NCBI GenBank assembly: GCA_934271655.1
Contig: CAKQRW010000008.1
Location: 1 to 64,000, forward strand
DNA: 64,000 bases
Direction of reading: 5' to 3'
Source: an uncultured Bacteroidaceae bacterium
Lineage (GTDB): Bacteria > Bacteroidota > Bacteroidia > Bacteroidales > Bacteroidaceae
In this document: in pieces, positions 17,041 through 25,164 of the stretch
Numbering within the stretch: the stretch's first letter is position 1
How the letters are laid out: the number at the start of each line of letters is the position of its first letter
The notes under the pieces: model-generated
What the model was told of the DNA's origin: nothing
The model's database searches: none
The model's input: the letters and a program-made list of their open reading frames with translations, nothing else
Position numbers and translations under genes: made by a program

Positions 17041-17181
17041 CTGTGTGTTCTTGTTTTGTTTTTGCCATGGGGCGAAGGGGATATTTCCGTCCGCCCGTGC
17101 GTGTTTATATTCGTTTACTGCGTGTGGCTGGCGCGCGTGCCTGTCTTTTTTCTGCTGGCCGCTGGCGTGCCTTTCGCTGTG

Positions 17182-17189
17182 CAAAGTTA
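17182..17189 (-). promoter_or_regulatory. -7 box for the DUF4494-yggS unit
   Basis: Minus-strand TAACTTTG, an exact TAnnTTTG match. Confidence 0.6.
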
Positions 17190-17410
17190 CAAAAAAGCGT
17201 AGAGATAGAGCGCATGCGGCTCGCTTATTTTGTATTTTTTCTTTTTCTCTGCCATTTTTTTGTGTCTGCTGTGGCTATGACGGCAAAAGGGAGGCGGTCC
17301 TCGGCGGACAGCCTCCCCTTGCCCTATATTGTCCATGCGGCGGGGAAGTCTTTCTCTCTCTTGTGGAGGAGGCTTTCTGCCTGCATGATTTTAAGCAGGT
17401 GTTCGAAATC

Positions 17411-17495
17411 ATTTTATAGCATCAAGGCAAGACGCTCTCATATTGGCCGCGCCATATATATATAAAATATAATGTCATGAGCACCCGCTTATTAG
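17411..17495. repeat. Dispersed palindromic repeat, copy 1
   Basis: ATTTTATAG.ATCAA.G.AAG.CGCTCTCATA is followed by ATGTCATGAGCAC..GCTTA. It matches the block at 29864-30003 with few mismatches. The outer halves (CTCTCAT and ATGAG, AAG and CTT) can pair. It lies just downstream of the GH5 gene. The rest of the 17190-17548 gap holds no gene. Confidence 0.6.
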
Positions 17496-17548
17496 TGCTG
17501 CATCAGCACTTTCTTCACATTGCGTGTGGTGTGTGTGCGTGCTGCGCG

Positions 17549-20050
17549 TCACTTGCGCATCAGCACTTTCTTTCCGTTGCGTATGTACAGTCCTCCTGAA
17601 GGTGTGCCGGTCTTAGCTCCGTTGAGGTTGTAGAAGGCATCGCTGTCGAATCGGCGTGTGCTGACCTCCGAGATGCCTGTGGTGCCATCGTTCTCGTCGG
17701 CCTCGCCGAATGCGCCTATGCTGCGCGAGCCTGAGCGCTGGGTGATCTTGATGTGTCCGATGACGGCCTCGACCCATGCGGCGGCCTTGCCTGTGGCGTC
17801 GGCCACTGGTGTCCAGCGGATGGTGTAGTTGTCTGTCTCGGGGACGGTGAAGGTGACAGTGCCTTGCGGAGTGGAGGCTGTGGAGGCTGAGGTGTTCTTG
17901 TTGACGGAGTACCAGCAGTTGAGCGTGCTGCTTCCTATCACTTGGCCGCTGCTGCTGATGACCTCGCACTTCACGTAGGGCTGGCCCGACCATGCCACGG
18001 CGTTGTAGGTGAGGGTGTAGGTGCCTGGCAGGAAGCGGAGGGCATAGCCCCAGCGTGAGCCGAACTCGGCATAGTTGGCCGACGTGTCGGCTGTAGAGCT
18101 GCGCACATAGAGTCCGTAGGAGAACTGTCCGCCTGCGGGGAACTGGAATATGCGCGGTCCGCTCTGGCGGTCGCCCGTGTCGCAGAGATTGCCGCCGTCA
18201 AGCACTTTCCATCCGGGGTTGAGATAGTTGGCCTGTGTGAAGGCAAGCGGATTGCCCATATAGCGCAGGTTGACGTTGGCCACTACGGCTTCGAGCCATT
18301 CGCCGCCGCTGCCGTCGGCCTTGCACGGAGTGAAGCGCAGGCGGTAGTTGCCTTTGCTGAGGGCGTAGAAGCTGAGGTAGCCGCTGCTGGAGCCTGAGGT
18401 GGAGGCTGAGGTGTTCTTGTTGAGGTTTTTGGAGCACTGCACCGTGGTGCTTGCTATGACATTGCCCTGCGGTGTGTAGAGCTCGGCCTTGAGGCAGGGC
18501 GAGCCCGACCATGCGGCGCAGTTGAACGTGAGTGTGTAGTTGCCGTACTGGTTGAGGGAGAGCTCGTGGCCAGAGGTGCTGCCGTATTCGATGTAGCCTG
18601 GCTTGGAGGCTGTCTGCTGGCGCACGTAGAAGCCGTAGCGGAAGTCGCCGCCATCGGCAAACTGCATCACGCGGGGTCCGTTGGAGGCGTCGCCCGACGA
18701 TGGGTAGGAGCCGGCGTCGTTGCATGCCCATCCGTCGGGACGGTTGTTGCCCTTTGTCCATGCAGGTATCATTGACGAGGACAGGTCGACTGATGAGGAG
18801 CTGCTGCCTGTGCTGCTGCCAGAGGTGCTGCCTGTGGCATGAGCGTAGTCTTTCTGTGCCCAGAGCGAGTACCAGTACCAGCAGGCTCCTGCGCATGCTT
18901 CCCACATGCCGCTGAAGGCTGCCTGTGCCTTGCCTGTCTTCAGGTAGGTGTCTACGTCGAGATAGGTGTCTGTGCCTGAGAGTGTCATGGAGATGTTGTC
19001 AAAGTGGTCGAGCACTGCCTTGTAGGCGTAGCCCCACTTGGTGGTGGTGGCTGTGGCCCATGTGCCATAGTTGCCTGGCACCCATGTGCCGTGCTCGTTG
19101 TAGTGTCCGGCCCCGGCTTTCTCCGGGCTCCAGTCTACTTCGGTGATGACGATAGGCTTGCTCTTCACCACAGGCACGGAGGCGAGGAAGGAGTTGATGG
19201 CTACGGTGTGGTCGTGCGAGGTGTCGGATGTGTTGTACCAGCCTGGATAGTCGTGCACGGCATATCCGTAGTTGGAGTCGCTGACAGGGTATGAGGCATA
19301 GTCCTTGTAGTTGGACTGCCAGCCTGTGCCTGGCACAAGGATGATGCCCTTGTAGCCGTTGGAGCGTATGACGTCGATGACGGGCTGGAAATAGTCGCGC
19401 ATGGCTGTGGCGCTGGTCTGGCCATACTTGTTGTATATGTGTATGGGCTCGTTGGCCAGCTCTATCATGACCACGTGCTGGTTGTTGAGCACGTTGCTGT
19501 TGCGTGTGACGATGCTCCACACTTTCTTGAGGTACTGCTGGTAGGCATCGCCCACCTTGAGGTTGTCGGGGCACACGCCTGGCGGGCGCATGATGACGTA
19601 CATGCCGTGGTTGAGGGCTTTCTGGGCTATGGGCCAATAGACGGTCTGCATGTATTTCTCAAGGCGGCTCTCGCTGAAGCGCGAGATGTTGGCCTCGCCT
19701 GTCTCAGAGCCTGTCGACTGCTTGTTGGGGTCGTTGGTCCAGCAGGGGTCGAGGTGCAGGCGGAAGAGGTTGCAGTAGGCTCCCTGCTTCGTGTCGGTGA
19801 TGGCGGTGAAAAGTTTCTCGAAATAGTTGAGACATCCCGACACGGCAGCGTCGTTGCAGTTGTAGCCCCATCTGAAACTGTTGAAATAAGGACTCGGCGT
19901 GTCCATCACTCCATGGAGGACGACTTTGTTGCCATACGGGTCCTTGAATTGGTTGCCTTCCACGTGGAGCGGCTGCACCACTCCAAACTGTGCCAAGGCT
20001 GCGAGTGGCATCGCGAACATGATGGCCACTGCCTTAAAGAATTTCTTCAC
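17549..20050 (-). CDS. Secreted modular GH5 glycoside hydrolase (cellulase/mannanase type)
   Basis: An 833-residue protein. The signal peptide is MKKFFKAVAIMFAMPLAALA. The GH5 barrel (about 25-410) has acid/base Glu201 in IELANEPIH and nucleophile Glu304 in VITEVDW. A Ser/Gly-rich linker lies at about 413-430. Two tandem homologous modules (about 432-605 and 606-785) share GPR(V/I).QF..GG.F.YG.YVR, GNYTL or GTYTL, and NKNTSAST; they look like beta-sandwich carbohydrate-binding modules of a type I do not recognise. The C-terminus GLYIRNGKKVLMRK resembles Prevotella sorting tails. Substrate is uncertain (beta-1,4-glucan or mannan). A -7 box is at 20173-20180. Confidence 0.9.
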   Translation of the reverse strand: MKKFFKAVAIMFAMPLAALAQFGVVQPLHVEGNQFKDPYGNKVVLHGVMDTPSPYFNSFRWGYNCNDAAVSGCLNYFEKLFTAITDTKQGAYCNLFRLHLDPCWTNDPNKQSTGSETGEANISRFSESRLEKYMQTVYWPIAQKALNHGMYVIMRPPGVCPDNLKVGDAYQQYLKKVWSIVTRNSNVLNNQHVVMIELANEPIHIYNKYGQTSATAMRDYFQPVIDVIRSNGYKGIILVPGTGWQSNYKDYASYPVSDSNYGYAVHDYPGWYNTSDTSHDHTVAINSFLASVPVVKSKPIVITEVDWSPEKAGAGHYNEHGTWVPGNYGTWATATTTKWGYAYKAVLDHFDNISMTLSGTDTYLDVDTYLKTGKAQAAFSGMWEACAGACWYWYSLWAQKDYAHATGSTSGSSTGSSSSSVDLSSSMIPAWTKGNNRPDGWACNDAGSYPSSGDASNGPRVMQFADGGDFRYGFYVRQQTASKPGYIEYGSTSGHELSLNQYGNYTLTFNCAAWSGSPCLKAELYTPQGNVIASTTVQCSKNLNKNTSASTSGSSSGYLSFYALSKGNYRLRFTPCKADGSGGEWLEAVVANVNLRYMGNPLAFTQANYLNPGWKVLDGGNLCDTGDRQSGPRIFQFPAGGQFSYGLYVRSSTADTSANYAEFGSRWGYALRFLPGTYTLTYNAVAWSGQPYVKCEVISSSGQVIGSSTLNCWYSVNKNTSASTASTPQGTVTFTVPETDNYTIRWTPVADATGKAAAWVEAVIGHIKITQRSGSRSIGAFGEADENDGTTGISEVSTRRFDSDAFYNLNGAKTGTPSGGLYIRNGKKVLMRK

Positions 20051-20172
20051 TTTGGTAGAATGTTTGTTTAAATAGATGAATATTGGTTAGATTTGTTTGA
20101 TGATGCTGCCTCACAATCGCTGTGATGCGGCATGTCTGTGCTTCTTGGCGCGTCATGAAGATTTGACGTCTG

Positions 20173-20180
20173 CAAATTTA
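20173..20180 (-). promoter_or_regulatory. -7 box for the GH5 gene
   Basis: Minus-strand TAAATTTG, about 120 bp upstream of the GH5 start, so the leader is long. Confidence 0.5.
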
Positions 20181-20317
20181 GTGTGTCGGCACGATTCTTT
20201 TGTTTTAGAATTGTATCTTTTTCTTCTATTTTTGCGTGGGGGCGTTACCATTTATTGCCGGGATGTTGTTTTTTATGCTGTGCAGCATCGGAAATGAGGG
20301 CTGAACCGCATGGCAAG

Positions 20318-20397
20318 GGCAAGCGATGCGGCACCTGAAGAAACGGATTGGGGCGGGCTGAAGGCCAAATGCATGCTTAGGCAAGCGATGCGGCACC
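20318..20397. repeat. 18-bp direct repeats
   Basis: GGCAAGCGATGCGGCACC occurs at 20318-20335 and 20380-20397, 62 bp apart, between the GH5 and rnfA genes. It is intergenic with no coding frame. Confidence 0.7.
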
Positions 20398-20431
20398 ACG
20401 GGGTGGGATGGACCACGAGACTAAACATGAA

Positions 20432-20495
20432 TCGCCCTGCAGGGGCAAAAGCTCTATGCGCACGATGGCATAGGACTCTTGCCTCTACAGGGCGA
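20432..20495. repeat. 63/64-bp inverted-repeat element, copy 1
   Basis: It starts TCGCCCTG and ends CAGGGCGA, with inner GCAGGGGC and GCCTCTAC. The interior contains TATGC and GGCATA. A homologous copy lies at 32537-32599. Both are 3' of minus-strand genes (rnfA here, the GH57 gene there), so a 3'-end or terminator role is possible. Confidence 0.7.
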
Positions 20496-20579
20496 TACAT
20501 GTCTATAATTTTTTTTTCACCTGCCCATGTCTTGTGGCGCTGCCACGGGGGCTGTGGGCTGTGTGTCGGTATCAGGGCT

Positions 20580-21194
20580 CTACTGCAGTCCGAAGAGCAG
20601 CTTCAGACCTCCGTCCACTCCGCTGAAGCCCATGAAGGCCATGGCGAGGAGCGATGCTGTGACGAGGGCGATAGGCACTCCGGTGAAAGCCTTGGGCACA
20701 TTGACCAGTTCAAGCTGCTCGCGCAGACCAGCGAAGAGCACCATGGCAAGCAGGAAGCCGATGCCTGTGGAGAGGGCATAGATGATGCCTTCGAGCAGGT
20801 CGTAGTCTTTCTGGATGACAAGGATGGCCACACCGAGGATGCAGCAGTTGGTGGTGATGAGCGGAAGGAACACGCCAAGGGCCTGGTAGAGGGCTGGCAT
20901 GGTCTTCTTGAGGATGATCTCAATCATCTGCACGAGGGCTGCGATGACCAGGATGAAAGCGATGGTCTGCAGGTATTCGAGTCCGAGAGCGTTGAGCACG
21001 TAGGTCTGGATGAGGTAGGTCACGATGGTAGAGACTACCAGCACCGCTGTGACTGCCATGCCCATGCCCGACGCTGTGTCAATCTTCTTTGACACGCCGA
21101 GGAAGGGGCATATGCCGAGGAACTGTGACAAGACCACGTTGTTGACGAAGATGGCTGTGATGATTATCAGCACTAAACTTAATACATAATCCAT
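20580..21194 (-). CDS. rnfA: Ion-translocating oxidoreductase complex subunit A
   Basis: A 204-residue integral membrane protein with six predicted helices. FVNNVVLSQFLGICPFLGVS and LPLITTNCCILGVAILV carry the paired half-membrane motifs and conserved cysteines that bind the intramembrane FeS centre in RnfA/RnfE. The Rnf complex couples reduced ferredoxin:NAD electron transfer to Na+ or H+ export. It is the last gene of the rnfB-C-D-G-E-A operon, 14 bp after rnfE. Confidence 0.95.
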   Translation of the reverse strand: MDYVLSLVLIIITAIFVNNVVLSQFLGICPFLGVSKKIDTASGMGMAVTAVLVVSTIVTYLIQTYVLNALGLEYLQTIAFILVIAALVQMIEIILKKTMPALYQALGVFLPLITTNCCILGVAILVIQKDYDLLEGIIYALSTGIGFLLAMVLFAGLREQLELVNVPKAFTGVPIALVTASLLAMAFMGFSGVDGGLKLLFGLQ

Positions 21195-21208
21195 ATCTTT
21201 TTTCCTCC

Positions 21209-21796
21209 TTACGCTTTCTTGATGAACTTATTGAACAATACGATGAGATAGCTGAGCACCAGGAAGGCTCCTGGAGCGAGCACGAAGAGCAGCATGCCGT
21301 AGCTCTCGCCCCAAAGGGTGACGCCGAAGATGCAGCCTGTGCCGAGCAACTCGCGGACAGCTCCGAGGGAGGTGAGTCCGAGGGTGAAGCCGAGTCCGAT
21401 GCCGATGCCGTCAAAGATGGACGACACGGGGTTGTTCTTGGCAGCGAAGGCCTCGGCGCGTCCCAGGATGATGCAGTTGACGACGATGAGCGGGATGAAG
21501 AGTCCGAGGCTCTTGTCTACGTCGGGCGCATAGGCCTTGATGCACATCTGCAGCACTGTGACGAGGCTGGCTATGATGACTATGTATGATGGTATGCGCA
21601 CCATGTCGGGGATGAGCTTCTTCACGCAAGCGATGAGGAAGTTGCTGACGATGAGCACGCACATGGTGGCAAGTCCCATGGACATGCCGTTGAGGGCTGA
21701 CGATGTGGTACCGAGTGTTGGGCACATACCCAAGAGAAGGACGAATGTAGGATTCTCCTTGATGATACCGTTCACCAATACTTTGAAATTATTCAT
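21209..21796 (-). CDS. rnfE: Ion-translocating oxidoreductase complex subunit E
   Basis: A 195-residue membrane protein homologous to RnfA, with topology inverted relative to it. NPTFVLLLGMCPTLGTTSSA and IPLIVVNCIILGRAEAFAAK are the conserved cysteine-containing half-helix motifs. It sits 27 bp after rnfG and 14 bp before rnfA in the operon, and forms the membrane electron channel with RnfA. Confidence 0.95.
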   Translation of the reverse strand: MNNFKVLVNGIIKENPTFVLLLGMCPTLGTTSSALNGMSMGLATMCVLIVSNFLIACVKKLIPDMVRIPSYIVIIASLVTVLQMCIKAYAPDVDKSLGLFIPLIVVNCIILGRAEAFAAKNNPVSSIFDGIGIGLGFTLGLTSLGAVRELLGTGCIFGVTLWGESYGMLLFVLAPGAFLVLSYLIVLFNKFIKKA

Positions 21797-21823
21797 AATA
21801 TTTTCCTTTCGTTCTGTTGGGTG

Positions 21824-22492
21824 TTATTCCATTGCTTCTGGTTTCTCGATGTCGGCGGCTGAGCATGTGTCGGCGCAGCAGTCATCGCCGCTCTTGCACT
21901 TGGTGTCTTGCTTGGTGGCTCCCGACTCAGCGTCAGCTCCGCAAGATGCTCCTGCGAAATACTTGTCGTAGGCATTCTTGATGGCCTTGAGGAAGGCGCG
22001 GCTGGTGATGGTGGAAGCTGTGATGGCATCGACATCGCCGCCGTCCTTGCTGACGGTGAAGTTGCACTCGCCTGGATTGAGGCCCACGACCTTGTCCTGG
22101 AACCACTCGCCTGCCTTGGCTCCGAGGCCTGGGGTCTCTGAGTGCTCAAGCACGGTGTAGCCGAGTATCTTGCCTGTGGTGTCGAATCCGACGAGCACCT
22201 TCAGGGCACCGCCGAAGCCGTTCTCTGTGGTGACGACGGCCTTGCCAAGGGGCTGGCCGCTGGCGTCGCTGATGTCGTAGGCTGTGAAGCCGTCGGCCTC
22301 GGCTGGGTCGGACACCTGGATGTCGGAGTTCTGCATCACGTCCTTGATGCCTGCCGCGAGGTTGTCAGCGTTGATCTTTTCTATCTGAGGAGCTGTGATG
22401 GCGTTGACAGCGGCAAGCACGCCTGCCGCTATGATGGCGATGACTGTGAGCACCGCCAGCATGTTTGTTAATGATGACTTTAACTTTTCCAT
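21824..22492 (-). CDS. rnfG: Ion-translocating oxidoreductase complex subunit G (covalent FMN)
   Basis: A 222-residue protein with one N-terminal membrane anchor (MLAVLTVIAIIAAGVLAAVN). The FMN-binding domain ends in DAITASTITSRAF, where the threonine of the (S)xT motif carries phosphoester-linked FMN in this family. HSETPGLGAKAGEWFQDK is the expected upstream motif. The C-terminus is Cys-rich (SCGADAESG, KCKSGDDCCADTCSAAD), which is not standard for RnfG; it may bind metal or be a lineage-specific tail. It lies 6 bp after rnfD. Confidence 0.94.
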   Translation of the reverse strand: MEKLKSSLTNMLAVLTVIAIIAAGVLAAVNAITAPQIEKINADNLAAGIKDVMQNSDIQVSDPAEADGFTAYDISDASGQPLGKAVVTTENGFGGALKVLVGFDTTGKILGYTVLEHSETPGLGAKAGEWFQDKVVGLNPGECNFTVSKDGGDVDAITASTITSRAFLKAIKNAYDKYFAGASCGADAESGATKQDTKCKSGDDCCADTCSAADIEKPEAME

Positions 22493-22498
22493 ACTCTC

Positions 22499-23506
22499 TT
22501 ATTTCTTTGCTGGCACCTCACCGAAGCGCTTTGGTTTGAACTTGTTGTTGATGAGAGGCACAAAGGCGTTCATGATAAGGATGGCGAACGACATGCCCTC
22601 TGGATAGGCTCCCCATGTGCGGATCACGACTGTGAGGGCTCCTATGGCCACGCCATACACGAGCTGGCCGTTCTTGCTCATTGGCGAGGTGACATAGTCG
22701 GTGGCCATGAAGATGGCGCCGAGCAGCAGTCCGCCGCTGAGTATCTCTGTGATAGGGTCGGCATAGACTGGGTTGGCCACGTGAAGCAGGCCTGAGAGCA
22801 CGAAGACGGTGACGATGATGCTGACAGGGATATGCCAGGTGATGACCTTCTTGGCGAGAAGGATGACGAGGCCGATGATGAGGGCGAGTGCGCACACCTC
22901 GCCGAGGCAGCCGCCTGTCTGGCCTGTGAGCATGTCAAGGGCCGATGGGAGCTTGTCGAGTGCTGACGCGTCGCCGCTCTTGATGGCTGCTTTCATGATG
23001 GAGAGCGGTGTGGCTCCTGTGGCTCCGTCGACGGAGTTGTCGACGAGGCTGAAGAGTCCCTGCCCTGCCACTGGCCATGTGGTCATGGCTACTGGGAAGG
23101 AGATGAGGAGGAAGGCACGTCCGGCCAGGGCTGGGTTGAAGAGGTTGCATCCCAGTCCGCCGAAGGTCATCTTCACCACGCCTATGGCAAAGAGAGCGCC
23201 CACCACTACGATCCATGGGGCTATGTTGCTCGGCAGGTTGAAGGCGAGGAGCAGTCCGGTGAGCACGGCCGAGCCATCACACACTGTGCACTTGGGGTTC
23301 TTTAGCATGAACTTGTTGATGAACCACTCAAAGATCACGCATGAGGCCACTGAGATGGCCGTGGTTATGATAGCGCCGATGCCGAAGCTGATGAATGAGC
23401 ATATGAGGGCTGGCACAAGAGCGATGCACACCCAGTACATGTTCTTCTGCACCGAGTCTCCGCTATGGACATGCGGCGATAGTGATACTACTAATTTATT
23501 AGCCAT
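22499..23506 (-). CDS. rnfD: Ion-translocating oxidoreductase complex subunit D (covalent FMN)
   Basis: A 335-residue polytopic membrane protein. VSLSPHVHSGDSVQKNMYWV is the RnfD N-terminus. The flavinylation motif GATGATPLS carries the threonine for covalent FMN. The ATG at 23506 is chosen because the upstream in-frame extension encodes low-complexity repeat sequence (GATGACAGATGACAG words). It is separated from rnfC by 207 bp that hold two 40-bp direct repeats, unusual inside this otherwise tight operon. Confidence 0.94.
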   Translation of the reverse strand: MANKLVVSLSPHVHSGDSVQKNMYWVCIALVPALICSFISFGIGAIITTAISVASCVIFEWFINKFMLKNPKCTVCDGSAVLTGLLLAFNLPSNIAPWIVVVGALFAIGVVKMTFGGLGCNLFNPALAGRAFLLISFPVAMTTWPVAGQGLFSLVDNSVDGATGATPLSIMKAAIKSGDASALDKLPSALDMLTGQTGGCLGEVCALALIIGLVILLAKKVITWHIPVSIIVTVFVLSGLLHVANPVYADPITEILSGGLLLGAIFMATDYVTSPMSKNGQLVYGVAIGALTVVIRTWGAYPEGMSFAILIMNAFVPLINNKFKPKRFGEVPAKK

Positions 23507-23583
23507 TGTCTGATTCTTGTTATTGGTGTTATGGTTGACACGAGAGCTTCGCAGGGGCTGATGAGGCGAAGGCGACGATGACA

Positions 23584-23663
23584 GATGACAGATGACAGAC
23601 ATTTTTCTGCTGCTGCGCTCTGCGATGACAGATGACAGACGGAATTTCTGCTGCTGCGCTCTG
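23584..23663. repeat. Two 40-bp direct repeats between rnfC and rnfD
   Basis: Copies at 23584-23622 and 23624-23663 share GATGACAGAC and TTTCTGCTGCTGCGCTCTG. The GATGACAGATGACAG word also occurs at about 1530-1553 (reverse) and 32176-32203, so it is a dispersed intergenic word. Confidence 0.75.
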
Positions 23664-23713
23664 TTGACGTTCCTTGTCTTTTGCCCGAGCTCTCCGGCAA
23701 TCTTTTTTTTCGG

Positions 23714-25072
23714 TTATTTCTTTGCGGCCATCTGGCGCGCGCGGATGTTGGCCATGACTGTCTGCTTGCCCATGCGTATGAGGTCGAGCATAGGGCGGTG
23801 GGAAGGACAGGTGAACTGGCATGAGCCGCACTCGATGCAGCTTGTGATGTCGTTGGCCTCGACCTTGTCCCACATCTTCTTGCCTGAGCATGTGGCGAGG
23901 AGGTATGGCTCAAGTCCCATAGGGCATGCGCTCACGCACTTGGCGCAGCGGATGCATGGCTGAGGCTCGCCTCGGCGGGCTTCAGCCCCGCTCATGATGA
24001 GCACGCCTGACGATCCCTTGCAGATAGGCACCTCGGTGTTGATGAGGGCCTTTCCCATCATAGGGCCACCGCCGATGACCTTGGCCTCGCCGTCGGGCAG
24101 TCCGCCGCAGGCCTCGATGAGCTGGCTCATAGGTGTGCCCATGCGTGTGAGGAAATTGCTTGGGTGCTTCAGCTTCTTGCCTGTCACTGTGACGACACGC
24201 TCGAAGAGAGGCTTGTTTTTCATCACGGCCTCATAGACGGCGTAGGCTGTGCCCACGTTCTGGATGATGGCTCCTACCGACACCGGAAGGGCTGGAGGCG
24301 CTGGCACCTGACGGCCCACAACGGCGTCGATGAGCTGCTTCTCGCCTCCCTGCGGATACTTGGTCTTGAGGGGCACTACCTCTATGTTGGGATACTGCGC
24401 CTTGCACTTCTCCGACAGGAGCTTGATGGCGTCGGGCTTGTTCTCCTCTATGCCGATGAAGCCTTTCTCTACCTTGGCTGCCTTCATCAGAAGGGCCACG
24501 CCGACAAGCACCTGGTCAGCCTTTTCGAGCATGAGGCGATGGTCGGCTGTGAGGTAAGGCTCACACTCCACAGCGTTGATGATGACCCACTGCGGCTTGA
24601 ACTGCGGTGGAGGCATCAGCTTGACATGTGTGGGGAAGCACGCTCCGCCCATGCCCACGATGCCGGCGTTCTTTATCTTGTCTATTATGGATTCTGGAGT
24701 GAGCTCGGGCTTGTCCTTGAGTGTGACAAGGGTCTCGCTGCGGTCTATGCCTGCCTCCCACTCGTCGCCCTCTACTGTGATGTAGACGGCTGGCTTCTTG
24801 TAGCCACTGGCATCTACCACGGTGTCTACCTTCAGCACCGTGCCGCTGACTGACGAGTAAATGCAGGTAGAGAGGGCCTTCTCCATGGGCTTGGCAATCA
24901 GGGTGCCCACCTTGACCTTGTCGCCCTTCTGGACCACTGGCACCGCTGGCGCACCGATGTGCTGTCCCATAGGGAAAACGGCAACCTTAGGAAGTTCCGC
25001 TATCTTGATTGGCTCATCCTTTGACAACTTGTTCTCTTCGGGATGAACGCCACCTATTCTGAATGTTTTCAT
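23714..25072 (-). CDS. rnfC: Ion-translocating oxidoreductase complex subunit C
   Basis: A 452-residue peripheral subunit that binds NADH/FMN. The N-terminal domain is followed by a Complex I 51-kDa-like Rossmann region (GMGGACFPTHVK, NAVECEPYL, about 135-170). Two [4Fe-4S] motifs lie near the C-terminus: CIRCAKCVSACP (about 377) and CIECGSCQFTCP (about 416). It ends LIRMGKQTVMANIRARQMAA. It is the second gene of the operon, 92 bp after rnfB. Confidence 0.95.
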   Translation of the reverse strand: MKTFRIGGVHPEENKLSKDEPIKIAELPKVAVFPMGQHIGAPAVPVVQKGDKVKVGTLIAKPMEKALSTCIYSSVSGTVLKVDTVVDASGYKKPAVYITVEGDEWEAGIDRSETLVTLKDKPELTPESIIDKIKNAGIVGMGGACFPTHVKLMPPPQFKPQWVIINAVECEPYLTADHRLMLEKADQVLVGVALLMKAAKVEKGFIGIEENKPDAIKLLSEKCKAQYPNIEVVPLKTKYPQGGEKQLIDAVVGRQVPAPPALPVSVGAIIQNVGTAYAVYEAVMKNKPLFERVVTVTGKKLKHPSNFLTRMGTPMSQLIEACGGLPDGEAKVIGGGPMMGKALINTEVPICKGSSGVLIMSGAEARRGEPQPCIRCAKCVSACPMGLEPYLLATCSGKKMWDKVEANDITSCIECGSCQFTCPSHRPMLDLIRMGKQTVMANIRARQMAAKK

Positions 25073-25164
25073 GTGAATATGCTATGTTATGATCTGTTCG
25101 GCCGCTGTCCGCCTGGCAGCGCGCTGCTGCATGACGGCTGGAAGCCGAATGGCTTTTCGTTTCT

